From assembly GCF_004123835.1 (NCBI RefSeq), contig NZ_MZMU01000010.1, positions 62,001-126,000 on the forward strand: DNA of 64,000 nt, written 5' to 3'. Position 1 is the first letter of the stretch. Each line of letters starts with the position of its first letter. Below are positions 8,566-16,568 of the stretch, one piece after another. The stretch is from Rhizobium leguminosarum. Its GTDB lineage: Bacteria; Pseudomonadota; Alphaproteobacteria; Rhizobiales; Rhizobiaceae. Below the pieces are notes generated by a model, which was not told where the DNA came from, ran no database searches, and saw nothing but the letters and a program-made list of their open reading frames with translations. The translations under genes and the position numbers were made by a program.

Positions 8566-9045
8566 TCATTTCGGCGCGCTTCTCAGCATGCCTTCGTAGA
8601 TGCCCATGTCGGGGGCGGGGATGATGGTTGCGCCTGCGGTCCTGGCGTAGAAATCGACCGGGCCGGCATCGCCGATGAAGGCATAGGCGTGGCCGAGCGT
8701 CTTCATGGTCTGAAGGCAGGCGGAAAAGAGGGCGAGCCCGATGCCCTTGCCGCGTGCGTCGGGGTCGACGCCGGTCGGGCCGAAGAAGCCGCGCGCCGTC
8801 GTGTCATAGCAGGCAAAGCCCAGGAGCTTGCCGCTTTCGACGGCGACCAAGCAGGCAACGGGCTGGCGGGAGAAGGAGACCGCGACTTCGCTCGCCCAGT
8901 TCTCGCTGAACCGTTCGCGAACCCAACTGACGACGAGATGCAGTTCCGGGGGGAGGGCCGGACGGATGGAGACGCCGACATCGCCGGCTTTGCGTTTCAG
9001 GTCGGCGAGCTCAGTGGAATATAGGCTCACAAGCAGGTCTGGCAC
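8566..9045 (-). CDS. GNAT-family N-acetyltransferase
   Basis: A 159-residue protein spanning one GNAT domain. The acetyl-CoA-binding signature is visible at FFGPTGVDPDARGKGIGLAL (about residues 90-110), with the R/Q-x-x-G-x-G/A segment RGKGIG. The last part, HAYAFIGDAGPVDFYARTAG, matches the C-terminal beta strands. The start is GTG 9045, set by GGAGGA about eight bases ahead. It is the first gene of the operon with the NagZ-like enzyme and the Opp importer, so it may acetylate an imported amino sugar or a product of hydrolysis. That role is inferred from position only. Confidence 0.82.
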   Translation of the reverse strand: MPDLLVSLYSTELADLKRKAGDVGVSIRPALPPELHLVVSWVRERFSENWASEVAVSFSRQPVACLVAVESGKLLGFACYDTTARGFFGPTGVDPDARGKGIGLALFSACLQTMKTLGHAYAFIGDAGPVDFYARTAGATIIPAPDMGIYEGMLRSAPK

Positions 9046-9061
9046 CTGTCACTCCTCCAGT

Positions 9062-9081
9062 TATTCCGTTATTGCGGAATA
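9062..9081. promoter_or_regulatory. Inverted repeat, candidate operator of the NagZ-Opp operon
   Basis: Seven-base arms TATTCCG and CGGAATA flank a six-base spacer, 17 bases ahead of the GTG start of the first gene. Position and symmetry suggest a repressor site. No obvious cognate regulator lies next to it. Confidence 0.5.
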
Positions 9082-9203
9082 TATCCCCTTTTAGTGTCAT
9101 AGACTTGGCCATCTGGCCGAGCTTGTCAACAAGGTTTTTCAAACGGCCAAAGGCATGAGCCGCCGCTGTCCCCAGGGTTTCAACCAAAGTAGGTGCCGAA
9201 CGC

Positions 9204-9233
9204 AAAAACGGCCCGGGAAGGCCGGGCCGTTTT
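9204..9233 (-). terminator. Rho-independent terminator of thiMED
   Basis: A perfect 12-pair stem, AAAACGGCCCGG with its complement, closes a five-base loop. A run of five T follows on the minus strand. It stands 31 bases beyond the thiD stop. The A and T tracts on both sides would also let it stop transcription arriving from the left. Confidence 0.88.
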
Positions 9234-9263
9234 CGATTGGCGGAATATTGGTGGAGCGAGTGC

Positions 9264-10073
9264 CTATTCGCCGTCTTTCCAAAGCGCATGAAAATGCTGC
9301 ACCGGGCCGTGGCCGGAGCCGACGGTGAGGCGTCCGGCAGCCGCGACCGCGCCGGCGAGATAATCCTTGGCGATGGCGACGGCCTCCCGCGCCGAAGCGC
9401 CCTTGGCGAGCTCGGCCGCCAGCGCGCTGGAGAGCGTGCAGCCGGTGCCGTGGGTGTTCTTGGTCAGCACGCGCCTGGCTTCGAACCAGTGCAGACCGGC
9501 GGCCGTGCCAAGCACGTCAGGGCTCTCGTCGCTGTCGAGATGGCCGCCCTTGACCAGCACTGCGGCCAGGCCAAGCGCCCGCAGGCGCTCGGCCTGCGCT
9601 GCCATCTCAGCGCGGTTTGTCGCGACCGGCTGGTGCAGCAGCGCGGCGGCTTCAGGCAGGTTCGGGGTCAGTAGCGTGGCAAGTGGCAGCAGCCGGCGGG
9701 TCAGCACGTCGACCGCTTCGGGCGCCAGCAGGGCGGCTCCGCCCTTGGCGATCATGACAGGGTCGATGACGATCGGAATGTCGCGGTGCTCAGCCAGCGC
9801 GCCGGCAACGGCGTCGGCGATGCCGGCATTGGCGATCATGCCGATCTTGACGGCGTCGACGCGGACATCAGCAAAGACGGCATTGATCTGATCGGCGACG
9901 AATTGCGGCGGCACCAGATGCACGCCGCTGACGCCTTGCGTGTTCTGCGCCGTCAGCGCGGTCAGCACCGCCATGCCGTAGACGCCGCGGGCGGAAAAGG
10001 CCTTGAGATCGGCCTGGATGCCGGCGCCGCCGGAGGGATCGGAGCCTGCGATCGAGAGAACGTTGCGGATCAT
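9264..10073 (-). CDS. thiD: Hydroxymethylpyrimidine/phosphomethylpyrimidine kinase
   Basis: The 269-residue enzyme phosphorylates HMP and then HMP-phosphate to HMP pyrophosphate, the pyrimidine half of thiamine. Family landmarks are SIAGSDPSGGAGIQADLKAF at the N-terminus (substrate-binding loop), VIDPVMIAKGG in the middle and TKNTHGTGCTLSSALAAELA, which holds the anion hole and catalytic cysteine. It is the last gene of thiM-thiE-thiD; its ATG overlaps the thiE stop by four bases. With no thiC, thiO, thiS or thiG in the window, the operon is a salvage set that uses ready-made HMP and thiazole alcohol. Confidence 0.95.
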   Translation of the reverse strand: MIRNVLSIAGSDPSGGAGIQADLKAFSARGVYGMAVLTALTAQNTQGVSGVHLVPPQFVADQINAVFADVRVDAVKIGMIANAGIADAVAGALAEHRDIPIVIDPVMIAKGGAALLAPEAVDVLTRRLLPLATLLTPNLPEAAALLHQPVATNRAEMAAQAERLRALGLAAVLVKGGHLDSDESPDVLGTAAGLHWFEARRVLTKNTHGTGCTLSSALAAELAKGASAREAVAIAKDYLAGAVAAAGRLTVGSGHGPVQHFHALWKDGE

Positions 10074-10705
10074 GCGCGGACCTTTCGAATTTCTGCAGCG
10101 ATGCGGCGCGTGGCCGCTTCGGGGTCCGGCGTGCCGCAGATGGCGGAGACGACGGCAAGCCCACTGGCGCCTGCGGCAAACACTTGGGCGACATGATCCG
10201 CCTTGAGCCCACCGATCGCGACCGATGGCACTGGCGAGGCCTTTACCAGCCTTGCAAGTCCGTCAAAGCCGATCGGCTGCTTGTGATCGGCCTTGGTCGG
10301 TGTCGCAAACACCGGCCCTACGCCGGTGTAATCGATGAGATCAGGATCGACCGCGTTAGCAAGCGCCTCGCTCTCGACCGAAAGGCCGAGGATCATCTCG
10401 GGGCCGACCATCGCACGCGCTCTCATCGCATCCATGTCCTCCTGGCCGATATGCAGGCCGTCGGCGCCGATGGCGATTGCCGCCTCGACGTCATCGTTGA
10501 CGATGAGGAGGGCGCCGGTCCCATCCAGCGCCTGTTTCAAGGCGCGGCCGGTCTCAATCATCCTGATGGTGCCGGCATGTTTGTCGCGCAGCTGCACCAT
10601 GGTCGCGCCGCCGGCAACGGCAAGGCGCGCAGTTTCGACCATGCCGATCCCGGCGCAGAGATCGGGGTCGAGGACGAGATAGAGCGAAAGGTTGAAAGCC
10701 TTCAT
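10070..10705 (-). CDS. thiE: Thiamine phosphate synthase
   Basis: A 211-residue TIM-barrel enzyme that joins HMP pyrophosphate and hydroxyethylthiazole phosphate to thiamine phosphate. Visible motifs are MVQLRDKHAGT (pyrophosphate-binding strand), LIVNDDVEAAIAIGADGLHI with GQEDM after it, and YTGVGPVFATPTKADH, which carries the conserved phosphate and Mg2+ contacts. The start overlaps the thiM stop by four bases and the stop overlaps the thiD start, so all three genes are translationally coupled. Length is normal. Confidence 0.95.
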   Translation of the reverse strand: MKAFNLSLYLVLDPDLCAGIGMVETARLAVAGGATMVQLRDKHAGTIRMIETGRALKQALDGTGALLIVNDDVEAAIAIGADGLHIGQEDMDAMRARAMVGPEMILGLSVESEALANAVDPDLIDYTGVGPVFATPTKADHKQPIGFDGLARLVKASPVPSVAIGGLKADHVAQVFAAGASGLAVVSAICGTPDPEAATRRIAAEIRKVRA

Positions 10706-11505
10706 GCGGCTGATATCCTTGCCCTTGCGTCAAGTGTTTCGGCGTCGAGCGCGGCCAGCGCATCGAGGAAGCGCCAGGAGAAGGAGCCGGGGCCGGCCGC
10801 CCCAAGGGCCGCTTCCTCACCGGCGATGGCGAAGGTTGCAAGTGCTGCGACCGTCGCGCCGAAGATATCTTCGGGTGCCGTAGCGGCAAAGGCGCCGACG
10901 AGGCAGGTGAGCGAGCAGCCGAGTGCTGTGACCTGAGGCATCAAGGCCGATCCGCCTTCGATGCGCACGGCCCGCTCGCCGTCGGTGACGAAATCCACGG
11001 CGCCGGTAACGGCCACGACCGCCCGCTGCCGCTCAGCGAGCCATCGCGCCGAACCTTCCGCCTGCTCGACCGGATCGCGGCTGTCGACGCCTTGGCCGCG
11101 GTTCTCTCCGCCGGCAAGTGCGATGATCTCGGAGGCGTTGCCGCGGATGATGGTGGGCTTGAGGGCGAGCAGTTCGGCGACCGCATTGCGGCGGAAAGCC
11201 GTCGCATAATGGGCGACCGGATCGAGCACCCAGGGTTTGCCGGTTGATGTCGCCACCTTCGCAGCCGCCTGCATGCCGTCGATCCATTGCGCCGACAGCG
11301 TGCCGATATTGATGGTCAGCGCACTGGCGATCCCGGCGAATTCGCCGGCTTCTTCAGCGGCATGCACCATGGCGGGCGAGGCGCCCGCGGCAAGCAGAAC
11401 ATTTGCGGCGATATTCATGGCGACGTAATTGGTGATGCACTGAACGAGCGGCGGCTTTTCGCGCATCGCCTTCAGCATCGCTCCTGGTGTGGTCCTGGTC
11501 TGCAT
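10702..11505 (-). CDS. thiM: Hydroxyethylthiazole kinase
   Basis: A 267-residue kinase of the ribokinase fold that phosphorylates 4-methyl-5-(2-hydroxyethyl)thiazole. The N-terminus has VQCITNYVAMNIAANVLLAA and GASPAMVHAAEE, both diagnostic for ThiM. The C-terminal catalytic segment is VTALGCSLTCLVGAF. ATG 11505 is preceded by AAAGGGG at a spacing of about six. That ribosome site lies at the end of the riboswitch expression platform, so TPP probably controls access to it. First gene of thiMED. Confidence 0.95.
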   Translation of the reverse strand: MQTRTTPGAMLKAMREKPPLVQCITNYVAMNIAANVLLAAGASPAMVHAAEEAGEFAGIASALTINIGTLSAQWIDGMQAAAKVATSTGKPWVLDPVAHYATAFRRNAVAELLALKPTIIRGNASEIIALAGGENRGQGVDSRDPVEQAEGSARWLAERQRAVVAVTGAVDFVTDGERAVRIEGGSALMPQVTALGCSLTCLVGAFAATAPEDIFGATVAALATFAIAGEEAALGAAGPGSFSWRFLDALAALDAETLDARARISAA

Positions 11506-11565
11506 ATGGCCCCTTTCAGGCGGGGGCGGGCACGGGGCGGTTCGTGCGGACGGTGCCGCGGCCCC

Positions 11566-11649
11566 GAGCGACTCCCTCCGCCGGCATTATCCGGTTCAGG
11601 TTCGAAGGGTGCTTCTCAGCCCGTCTGTCGACGAACGCCCCTGTCTCTC
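11566..11649 (-). ncRNA. TPP riboswitch (THI element)
   Basis: On the minus strand the conserved blocks follow in order: GGCTGAGAAGCACCCTT, GAACCTGA, CCGGATAATGCCGGCG and GAGGG. These are the P2/J3-2 pyrimidine pocket and the P4/L5 pyrophosphate pocket of the TPP aptamer. A closing P1 helix can be drawn from GAGaGAC (11643-11649) with GTCgCTC (11566-11572). About 60 GC-rich bases then separate it from thiM and can pair with or expose the AAAGGGG ribosome site. I see no T-run there, which favours control of translation over termination. Confidence 0.95.
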
Positions 11650-11741
11650 ATCGCGCTCTTTTTCGCAGAGAACGGCGCGCCTGTCACCCCGAAAATGACA
11701 ATTCCACGACCACCAGCACCGCACCTTTTCACGAAAGGCGA

Positions 11742-13070
11742 TCAGCCGACGATCTTTGCCAGCAGTCGTCCGACATCCTCGTTGGCGACATTGTTATGGG
11801 CGTCCGACGCCGCCGTCTTGACGATGTACTTGTCCGCCAGGAAGGTGTTGACCTTGCCGGCCTGCGGCCCAAAGACCGCATCCGTATCGTCCTCGACAGC
11901 CTGTCCCGCCTTCAGGTGTTGCGGACCGTTCGCCCCCATCGCCCCGAACTCGTCGTTGGCATCGCCGATGCTCTTGGCGATATCGCGGGATAGCCGCGAC
12001 GCCAGCGCATAGGCGAGCGTGCAGGCGAGATCGTTGTGGGTGTGGGTGATGCAGATCGGGCCGGTCGGTTTGCCAACGACATCGGGAAAGGCGCCGGCGA
12101 GGCCCGGCTTGATCTCTTTGGCGAAGCCGTTGTGCGAGAAGGCCCCCTGCAGCAAAGTGAGCGAGAAGAATTCCAGCTTCGGGATCGGTGCGAGCCCGTT
12201 TGCCACCGCCGCGACCAGCCGAGCGCCAAAACTGTGGCCGACGAGATGCAGGCGGATCGGCTGTTGCAGCACGAGCTTCGACAGCACGCTTTTCGTCAAC
12301 GCCCCGCCGACGATGCCGGCGCGTTTCTTCATTTCGTAATAGGTCAGCTGGTTCAAAAACCGCGCTACCGCCGCTCTCGGGCCGGAGATCAGGCCCGAGA
12401 CGACGTCGCCGAGGCCTTGAGCCTTGCCGACGGAGCTCTCAAGATTGAAGGTCGGCGCCGCGATGAGAGCTTCCATCAGCATTTTGGCGCTGGTGGCATC
12501 GTCCATGGCGAGCACAATCGGCGCTGAATCCGCTTTGAGTTCGGAATCCGTTCCCGGAGAACCGAGTGCTTCGTTGCCGTTCTTGACGAGGAAAAACGAC
12601 GTCGTTTCATCGAGCGTCTTCGCTGCCGCCCGCGCCTTTTCGGCCGTTGCGGCGCCATCCGGCCCGAAGAGATCCTTGAAATCCTTCAGCACGTTTTTGA
12701 AGGCCTTGTCATCTAGATCCTCAGGGTCCGATGCCGTCCCGTCTGCCGCTAGGGTTCCGCCGCCGCCTGGCGTCACCAGTGTCTGTTCGTCGAAATCGGT
12801 GCGATAGGCCTTGGCGGGCCAGACGACACCGGCGACGACGGTGTGGCTCGCCTTGTCAGGCGCAAGCTTCTTGCGGGCGTTCGCCCACAGCGTCCCGTAG
12901 AGCTTGCGGGCATCGTCCTTGGTATTCTTCCAGCCATGCGACATGACCACCAGATCGGTCGTTCCGGGCTGGTTGAGCAACGCCGCAAGACCTGCCGTCA
13001 TCGCGGGATCGATCGCGCCATTCTTGTCGAATTCGAGCCATAGGAATGGCGAGGGTCCAAGCGTGTCCAT
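11742..13070 (-). CDS. Alpha/beta-hydrolase-like protein paired with a subtilase
   Basis: A 442-residue protein with no signal peptide. Two segments suggest a serine hydrolase: LVVMSHGWKNTKDDAR near residue 41, in the place of the oxyanion-hole strand, and LHLVGHSFGARLVAAVANGL, where Ser280 sits in a GHSFG nucleophile elbow. A later histidine in ICITHTHNDLACTLAYAL could complete the triad. The middle (about residues 90-240) is rich in Ala, Asp and Lys and has no recognised motif. It is nine bases downstream of the subtilase gene and surely in its operon. I do not recognise a named family; lipase, esterase or amidase activity is possible. Confidence 0.6.
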   Translation of the reverse strand: MDTLGPSPFLWLEFDKNGAIDPAMTAGLAALLNQPGTTDLVVMSHGWKNTKDDARKLYGTLWANARKKLAPDKASHTVVAGVVWPAKAYRTDFDEQTLVTPGGGGTLAADGTASDPEDLDDKAFKNVLKDFKDLFGPDGAATAEKARAAAKTLDETTSFFLVKNGNEALGSPGTDSELKADSAPIVLAMDDATSAKMLMEALIAAPTFNLESSVGKAQGLGDVVSGLISGPRAAVARFLNQLTYYEMKKRAGIVGGALTKSVLSKLVLQQPIRLHLVGHSFGARLVAAVANGLAPIPKLEFFSLTLLQGAFSHNGFAKEIKPGLAGAFPDVVGKPTGPICITHTHNDLACTLAYALASRLSRDIAKSIGDANDEFGAMGANGPQHLKAGQAVEDDTDAVFGPQAGKVNTFLADKYIVKTAASDAHNNVANEDVGRLLAKIVG

Positions 13071-13079
13071 ATGTCCTCC

Positions 13080-14744
13080 TTACACAGCCTGTAGCGTTCG
13101 CATCAGATCGAGCAGGCCGGCGCCCTGAAACTCCGGCCGCCGCTTGAGATCGGTCGCAGCACTGACGAAGATCTCCTTGACGCGTTCCGGCTGGCCGAGA
13201 AATTCACGCCGAACCGAGAGGAACGCGGCGATCGCGCCGGAGACATGCGGCGTCGCCATGCTCGTTCCGGTATCCTCCCGGAACGGCGCTTCGCCTGGCT
13301 TGGCACCGTTGTAGAGCGCGCATGAGATGATGCGCTCGCCGGGTGCGACGAGATCTGGCTTCAAGCGCCCATCCGCGGTCGGTCCCTTGGAGGAAAAATA
13401 GGAGACGCCATAGGTATGCGGCATGTCGCGATGCGTCGAGCCGACGGTGATGGCGAGCGCTGCGTTGCCGGGATCCATGATCGTGCCGCTATGGGCCGCG
13501 CGCTCCGGCGCGCCTGAGAATTGCGTCACCGTGCCGTAGCCGGCATTGCCGGCCGCGGCCACGACGCAGACGCCCGAACGCACCAGCCTGTCGACCTCGA
13601 CGCAGAGCGGGCTTTGCCCTGCCGCGAACCAGACCGGATCGAACGGATAGCCAAGGCTGAGATTGATGCCGTGGATCTTGATATTGCGCCCGTAGTCGTT
13701 CGAGCGCTGGACATAGCCGATCGCAGCCAGCAGATTGCTGAGCTTGCCTTGTTTCTCATTGGCCAGCACTTTCAGGCTCAACAGCTTGCAGTGCGGTGCC
13801 ATGCCGGTGATGACGCCGTCATGAGTATCCTTGACCGTTGATTTGGTTCCGTCCTCGTTGCGCACCTCCGCGTTCACGCAGATCTTCTTGATCGCGTCCG
13901 TCTTCGGTTCGTCCAGCACCGATGTGCGGCCGGCTATGATGCCGGCAACATGGGTTCCGTGGCCGGCATTGTCGATCAGCGCCACGGCCGGGTCCGGATT
14001 GTCGGCCGTGAAATCCCGATGAAAGAGGCCGTCCGGCAGATCGAGCGTTCTCAGTGTTTTGAAATGCGGATGTGTCCCGTCAATGCCGGTATCGGCCACT
14101 GCCCAGACAATGCCCTTTCCGCTGGCTGCGAAGGATGCATGCGCCGCATCGCATTTGATTGTCCTGACGGATTCGTAGACGCAGCGTTTGATCTTGTGAT
14201 CGCACCAGATCTTGTAGACGAGTGGTGTCTTCTTATTCTTGCTGCCGCTTTTGGTTTCACCCTTATTCTTGTCGTCATCCTTTTGGGGCATTGTCCAGCT
14301 CGAAAGCCGGTCAATGGCTTCCCGGGTCAGGGTCGCGAAGGCGTAGCTGTCGGTCCAGAGGGATTTGGCGGCAATCCTGCTGCCATTCGAAAACATCTGC
14401 GAGAGGTCCAGTTTGCTGTCCTCCGAGACCGCAGGCATGCCGAGCGGCGGCGACATGCCGAAACGCCGCAGGCTGTTGCTCTCGTCCGTCGCCCCAATCC
14501 TGTCGAGGTACAACAGGAATGCTTCGAACAGGAGTTGCCGTGCCGTCGTGACGCCGCCCGGAAAGTCGCGGTTGAATTCGATGATGACATCGAAGTGCTT
14601 CGCCTTGCCGATCCCCGTGGGGGGATCCGTCTTGCCCTTCATGAACGACGAGAGATCGCCCCCGATCCGCGTCTTGACGAGGTTTTCTTGAATGTTGCTC
14701 TCGGATTTTCTCCGAGGCCGTGCTGGCTGCGGCCCTCTCGCCAT
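13080..14744 (-). CDS. S8-family subtilisin-like serine protease, no signal peptide
   Basis: A 554-residue protein with a full subtilase domain. The triad is Asp218 (AVADTGIDGTHPHF), His262 (NAGHGTHVAGIIAG) and Ser495 (TGTSMATPHVSG), with oxyanion Asn400 (VVAAAGNAGYG). A region of about 200 residues precedes the domain. It is basic at its start (PARPRRKSES) and has a Lys/Asp-rich linker near 155-172, but nothing like a Sec signal, so the enzyme may stay in the cytoplasm or leave by another route. ATG 14744 has GGAGGAG ahead; an upstream ATG at 14783 is less well placed. The partner hydrolase follows in the same operon. Confidence 0.88.
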   Translation of the reverse strand: MARGPQPARPRRKSESNIQENLVKTRIGGDLSSFMKGKTDPPTGIGKAKHFDVIIEFNRDFPGGVTTARQLLFEAFLLYLDRIGATDESNSLRRFGMSPPLGMPAVSEDSKLDLSQMFSNGSRIAAKSLWTDSYAFATLTREAIDRLSSWTMPQKDDDKNKGETKSGSKNKKTPLVYKIWCDHKIKRCVYESVRTIKCDAAHASFAASGKGIVWAVADTGIDGTHPHFKTLRTLDLPDGLFHRDFTADNPDPAVALIDNAGHGTHVAGIIAGRTSVLDEPKTDAIKKICVNAEVRNEDGTKSTVKDTHDGVITGMAPHCKLLSLKVLANEKQGKLSNLLAAIGYVQRSNDYGRNIKIHGINLSLGYPFDPVWFAAGQSPLCVEVDRLVRSGVCVVAAAGNAGYGTVTQFSGAPERAAHSGTIMDPGNAALAITVGSTHRDMPHTYGVSYFSSKGPTADGRLKPDLVAPGERIISCALYNGAKPGEAPFREDTGTSMATPHVSGAIAAFLSVRREFLGQPERVKEIFVSAATDLKRRPEFQGAGLLDLMRTLQAV

Positions 14745-14879
14745 GCGGTTCTCCTCCCTCTTTGGAAAGAATAACAGCGACAACTATAGGTGCAATATAT
14801 TTCTGAAATGCAGCTCTATATTTACTAAATATCCGAATGACTTTAAGATCGCCGATCTACACTCGCTCCGGCAATGCGC
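14745..14879 (-). promoter_or_regulatory. AT-rich upstream region of the subtilase operon, with palindrome
   Basis: This 135-base stretch is much richer in A and T than its surroundings. It holds a perfect 15-base palindrome at 14818-14832 (ATATTTA, one base, TAAATAT). A TATAGT hexamer reading toward the protease lies about 40 bases upstream of its start. Promoter and operator roles are inferred from position and composition. Confidence 0.45.
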
Positions 14880-16568
14880 TCATGCATGAACCCCTTTCAC
14901 GCGATAGACCTCCGGATCGGGGATCGGAACCGCGGCGATCAGCGCGCGGGTGTAGTCATCCCTCGGATTTTCGAAGATGTCCCGCCGCGTGCCGGTCTCG
15001 ATAATGTGGCCGGCGCGCATGACGGCGACGTTGTGGGACATGCGCTCGACGACGGCCATGTCATGGGAGATGAAGAGATAGGCGAGCCCCATCGTTTCCT
15101 GCAGTTCGAGCAGCAGGTCGAGCACCCGGGCGCGGACCGAGACATCGAGCGCTGCGACGCTTTCGTCGGCGACGATCAGCTTGGGCTCCAGAGCCAGGGC
15201 CCGGGCGATGCAGATGCGCTGGCGCTGGCCGCCTGAGAACTCGTGCGGATAACGCGTCGCCGCATCAGGCGTCAGGCCGACCCGGCGCAGCAGTTCGGCG
15301 ACGCGGTCCTGCCGTTCACTGTGGTTGCCGATGCCGTGGATGACCATCGGTTCGCCGATCGCCTTGCCGACGGCCATGCGCGGGTCGAGCGAGGCATAGG
15401 GATCCTGGAAGATCATCTGCGCCGAGCGGCGCACGGGCCGCATCTCGCGCTGGCTGAGGCCGGCGATATTGCGGCCGTCGATCAGCACGTTGCCCTTGAA
15501 GGGGATGAGGCCGAGCACGGCCTTGCCCGTCGTCGATTTGCCGGAGCCGCTTTCGCCGACGAGGCCGAGCGTTTCCCCCGGCAGGATATCGAAGGAAACG
15601 CCATCGACGGCTGCAACCGGCGGCTTGCCCTTGAAAAACCGGCTTGCGGCATTGCCATAGGTGACGGTGAGGTCGCGCACGTTCAGCACCGGCGTGCTGT
15701 CCGGATGCAGCGTCTCGACGGCGCGCTGCGTGATGCGCGGCGGACGGTCGGTGCCGGCAAGCGCGCCGAGCCGCGGGACGGCGGCGAGCAATTGCTGCGT
15801 ATAGGCCTCCTTCGGCCGTTGGAAGACGGCGAGCGCTGTTCCCTGCTCGACGATCCGGCCGTTCTGCATGATGACGACGCGGTCAGCCATTTCGGCGACG
15901 ACGCCCATGTCGTGAGTGATGAGGATGATCGAAGTGCCGAATTCGCGCTTGAGTTCGCGCATCAGCCTGAGGATCTGCGCCTGCACGGTGACGTCGAGTG
16001 CCGTCGTCGGCTCGTCGGCGATCAGCACCTTCGGCCGGCAGGAGAGCGCCATGGCGATCATCACCCGCTGGCGCATGCCGCCGGAAAGCTCGTGTGGATA
16101 TTGCTTCAGCCGCCGGGCGGGCTCGGTGATCTGCACGGCATCGAGCATCTTCAGCGCCACCGCCTCGGCATTCTCGCTGCCCTGGTGCGCGCGGATTGCC
16201 TCGGTCAGCTGGTTGCCGACCGACATGACCGGGTTGAGCGAGGTCATCGGCTCCTGGAATACCATGGCGATATCGCCGCCGCGCACGCTGCGCATCGCCC
16301 TGTCGGAAAGCGTGAGCAGGTCGCGCTCGCCGAGCATGATGCTGCCGGAGGCGACTCGCAGCGACGCCTTCGGCAGCAGACCCATGATCGACAGCGAGGT
16401 GACCGATTTGCCGGAGCCGGATTCGCCGGCGATGCAGAGCGTTTCGCCGCTTGCAAGCTCGAAGCTGACATCCTGGAGCACCGGCTTGCGGCCTTCGGGG
16501 GTGCGGGCATCAACGCTCAGATTGCGAAGGCTGAGCACCGGTGCCGCGGCTGGCATGGCTTCGTTCAC
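14880..16568 (-). CDS. Fused Opp/Dpp-type ABC ATPase (two nucleotide-binding domains)
   Basis: A 562-residue protein that joins DppD- and DppF-like ATPases in one chain. Domain 1 has Walker A GESGSGKSV, signature LSGGMRQRVMIAMAL and LIADEPTTALD. Domain 2, from about residue 290, has GESGSGKST, FSGGQRQRICIARAL and LIVADESVAALD, where the usual DEPT is DESV, as is common in this subfamily. Each domain keeps its oligopeptide-type tail (EAYTQQLLAAVP and DDYTRALIAAVP). It is the last gene of the AmiC/AmiR-led operon, with a four-base overlap with the amidase gene, and supplies energy for the two permeases there. Confidence 0.92.
   Translation of the reverse strand: MNEAMPAAAPVLSLRNLSVDARTPEGRKPVLQDVSFELASGETLCIAGESGSGKSVTSLSIMGLLPKASLRVASGSIMLGERDLLTLSDRAMRSVRGGDIAMVFQEPMTSLNPVMSVGNQLTEAIRAHQGSENAEAVALKMLDAVQITEPARRLKQYPHELSGGMRQRVMIAMALSCRPKVLIADEPTTALDVTVQAQILRLMRELKREFGTSIILITHDMGVVAEMADRVVIMQNGRIVEQGTALAVFQRPKEAYTQQLLAAVPRLGALAGTDRPPRITQRAVETLHPDSTPVLNVRDLTVTYGNAASRFFKGKPPVAAVDGVSFDILPGETLGLVGESGSGKSTTGKAVLGLIPFKGNVLIDGRNIAGLSQREMRPVRRSAQMIFQDPYASLDPRMAVGKAIGEPMVIHGIGNHSERQDRVAELLRRVGLTPDAATRYPHEFSGGQRQRICIARALALEPKLIVADESVAALDVSVRARVLDLLLELQETMGLAYLFISHDMAVVERMSHNVAVMRAGHIIETGTRRDIFENPRDDYTRALIAAVPIPDPEVYRVKGVHA

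Noticed and set aside
11657..11741. A terminator between the hydrolase gene and the thi promoter region
   Set aside because: Only a weak five-pair stem (CCTTT/AAAGG) is present near 11730, with no T-run in either direction.
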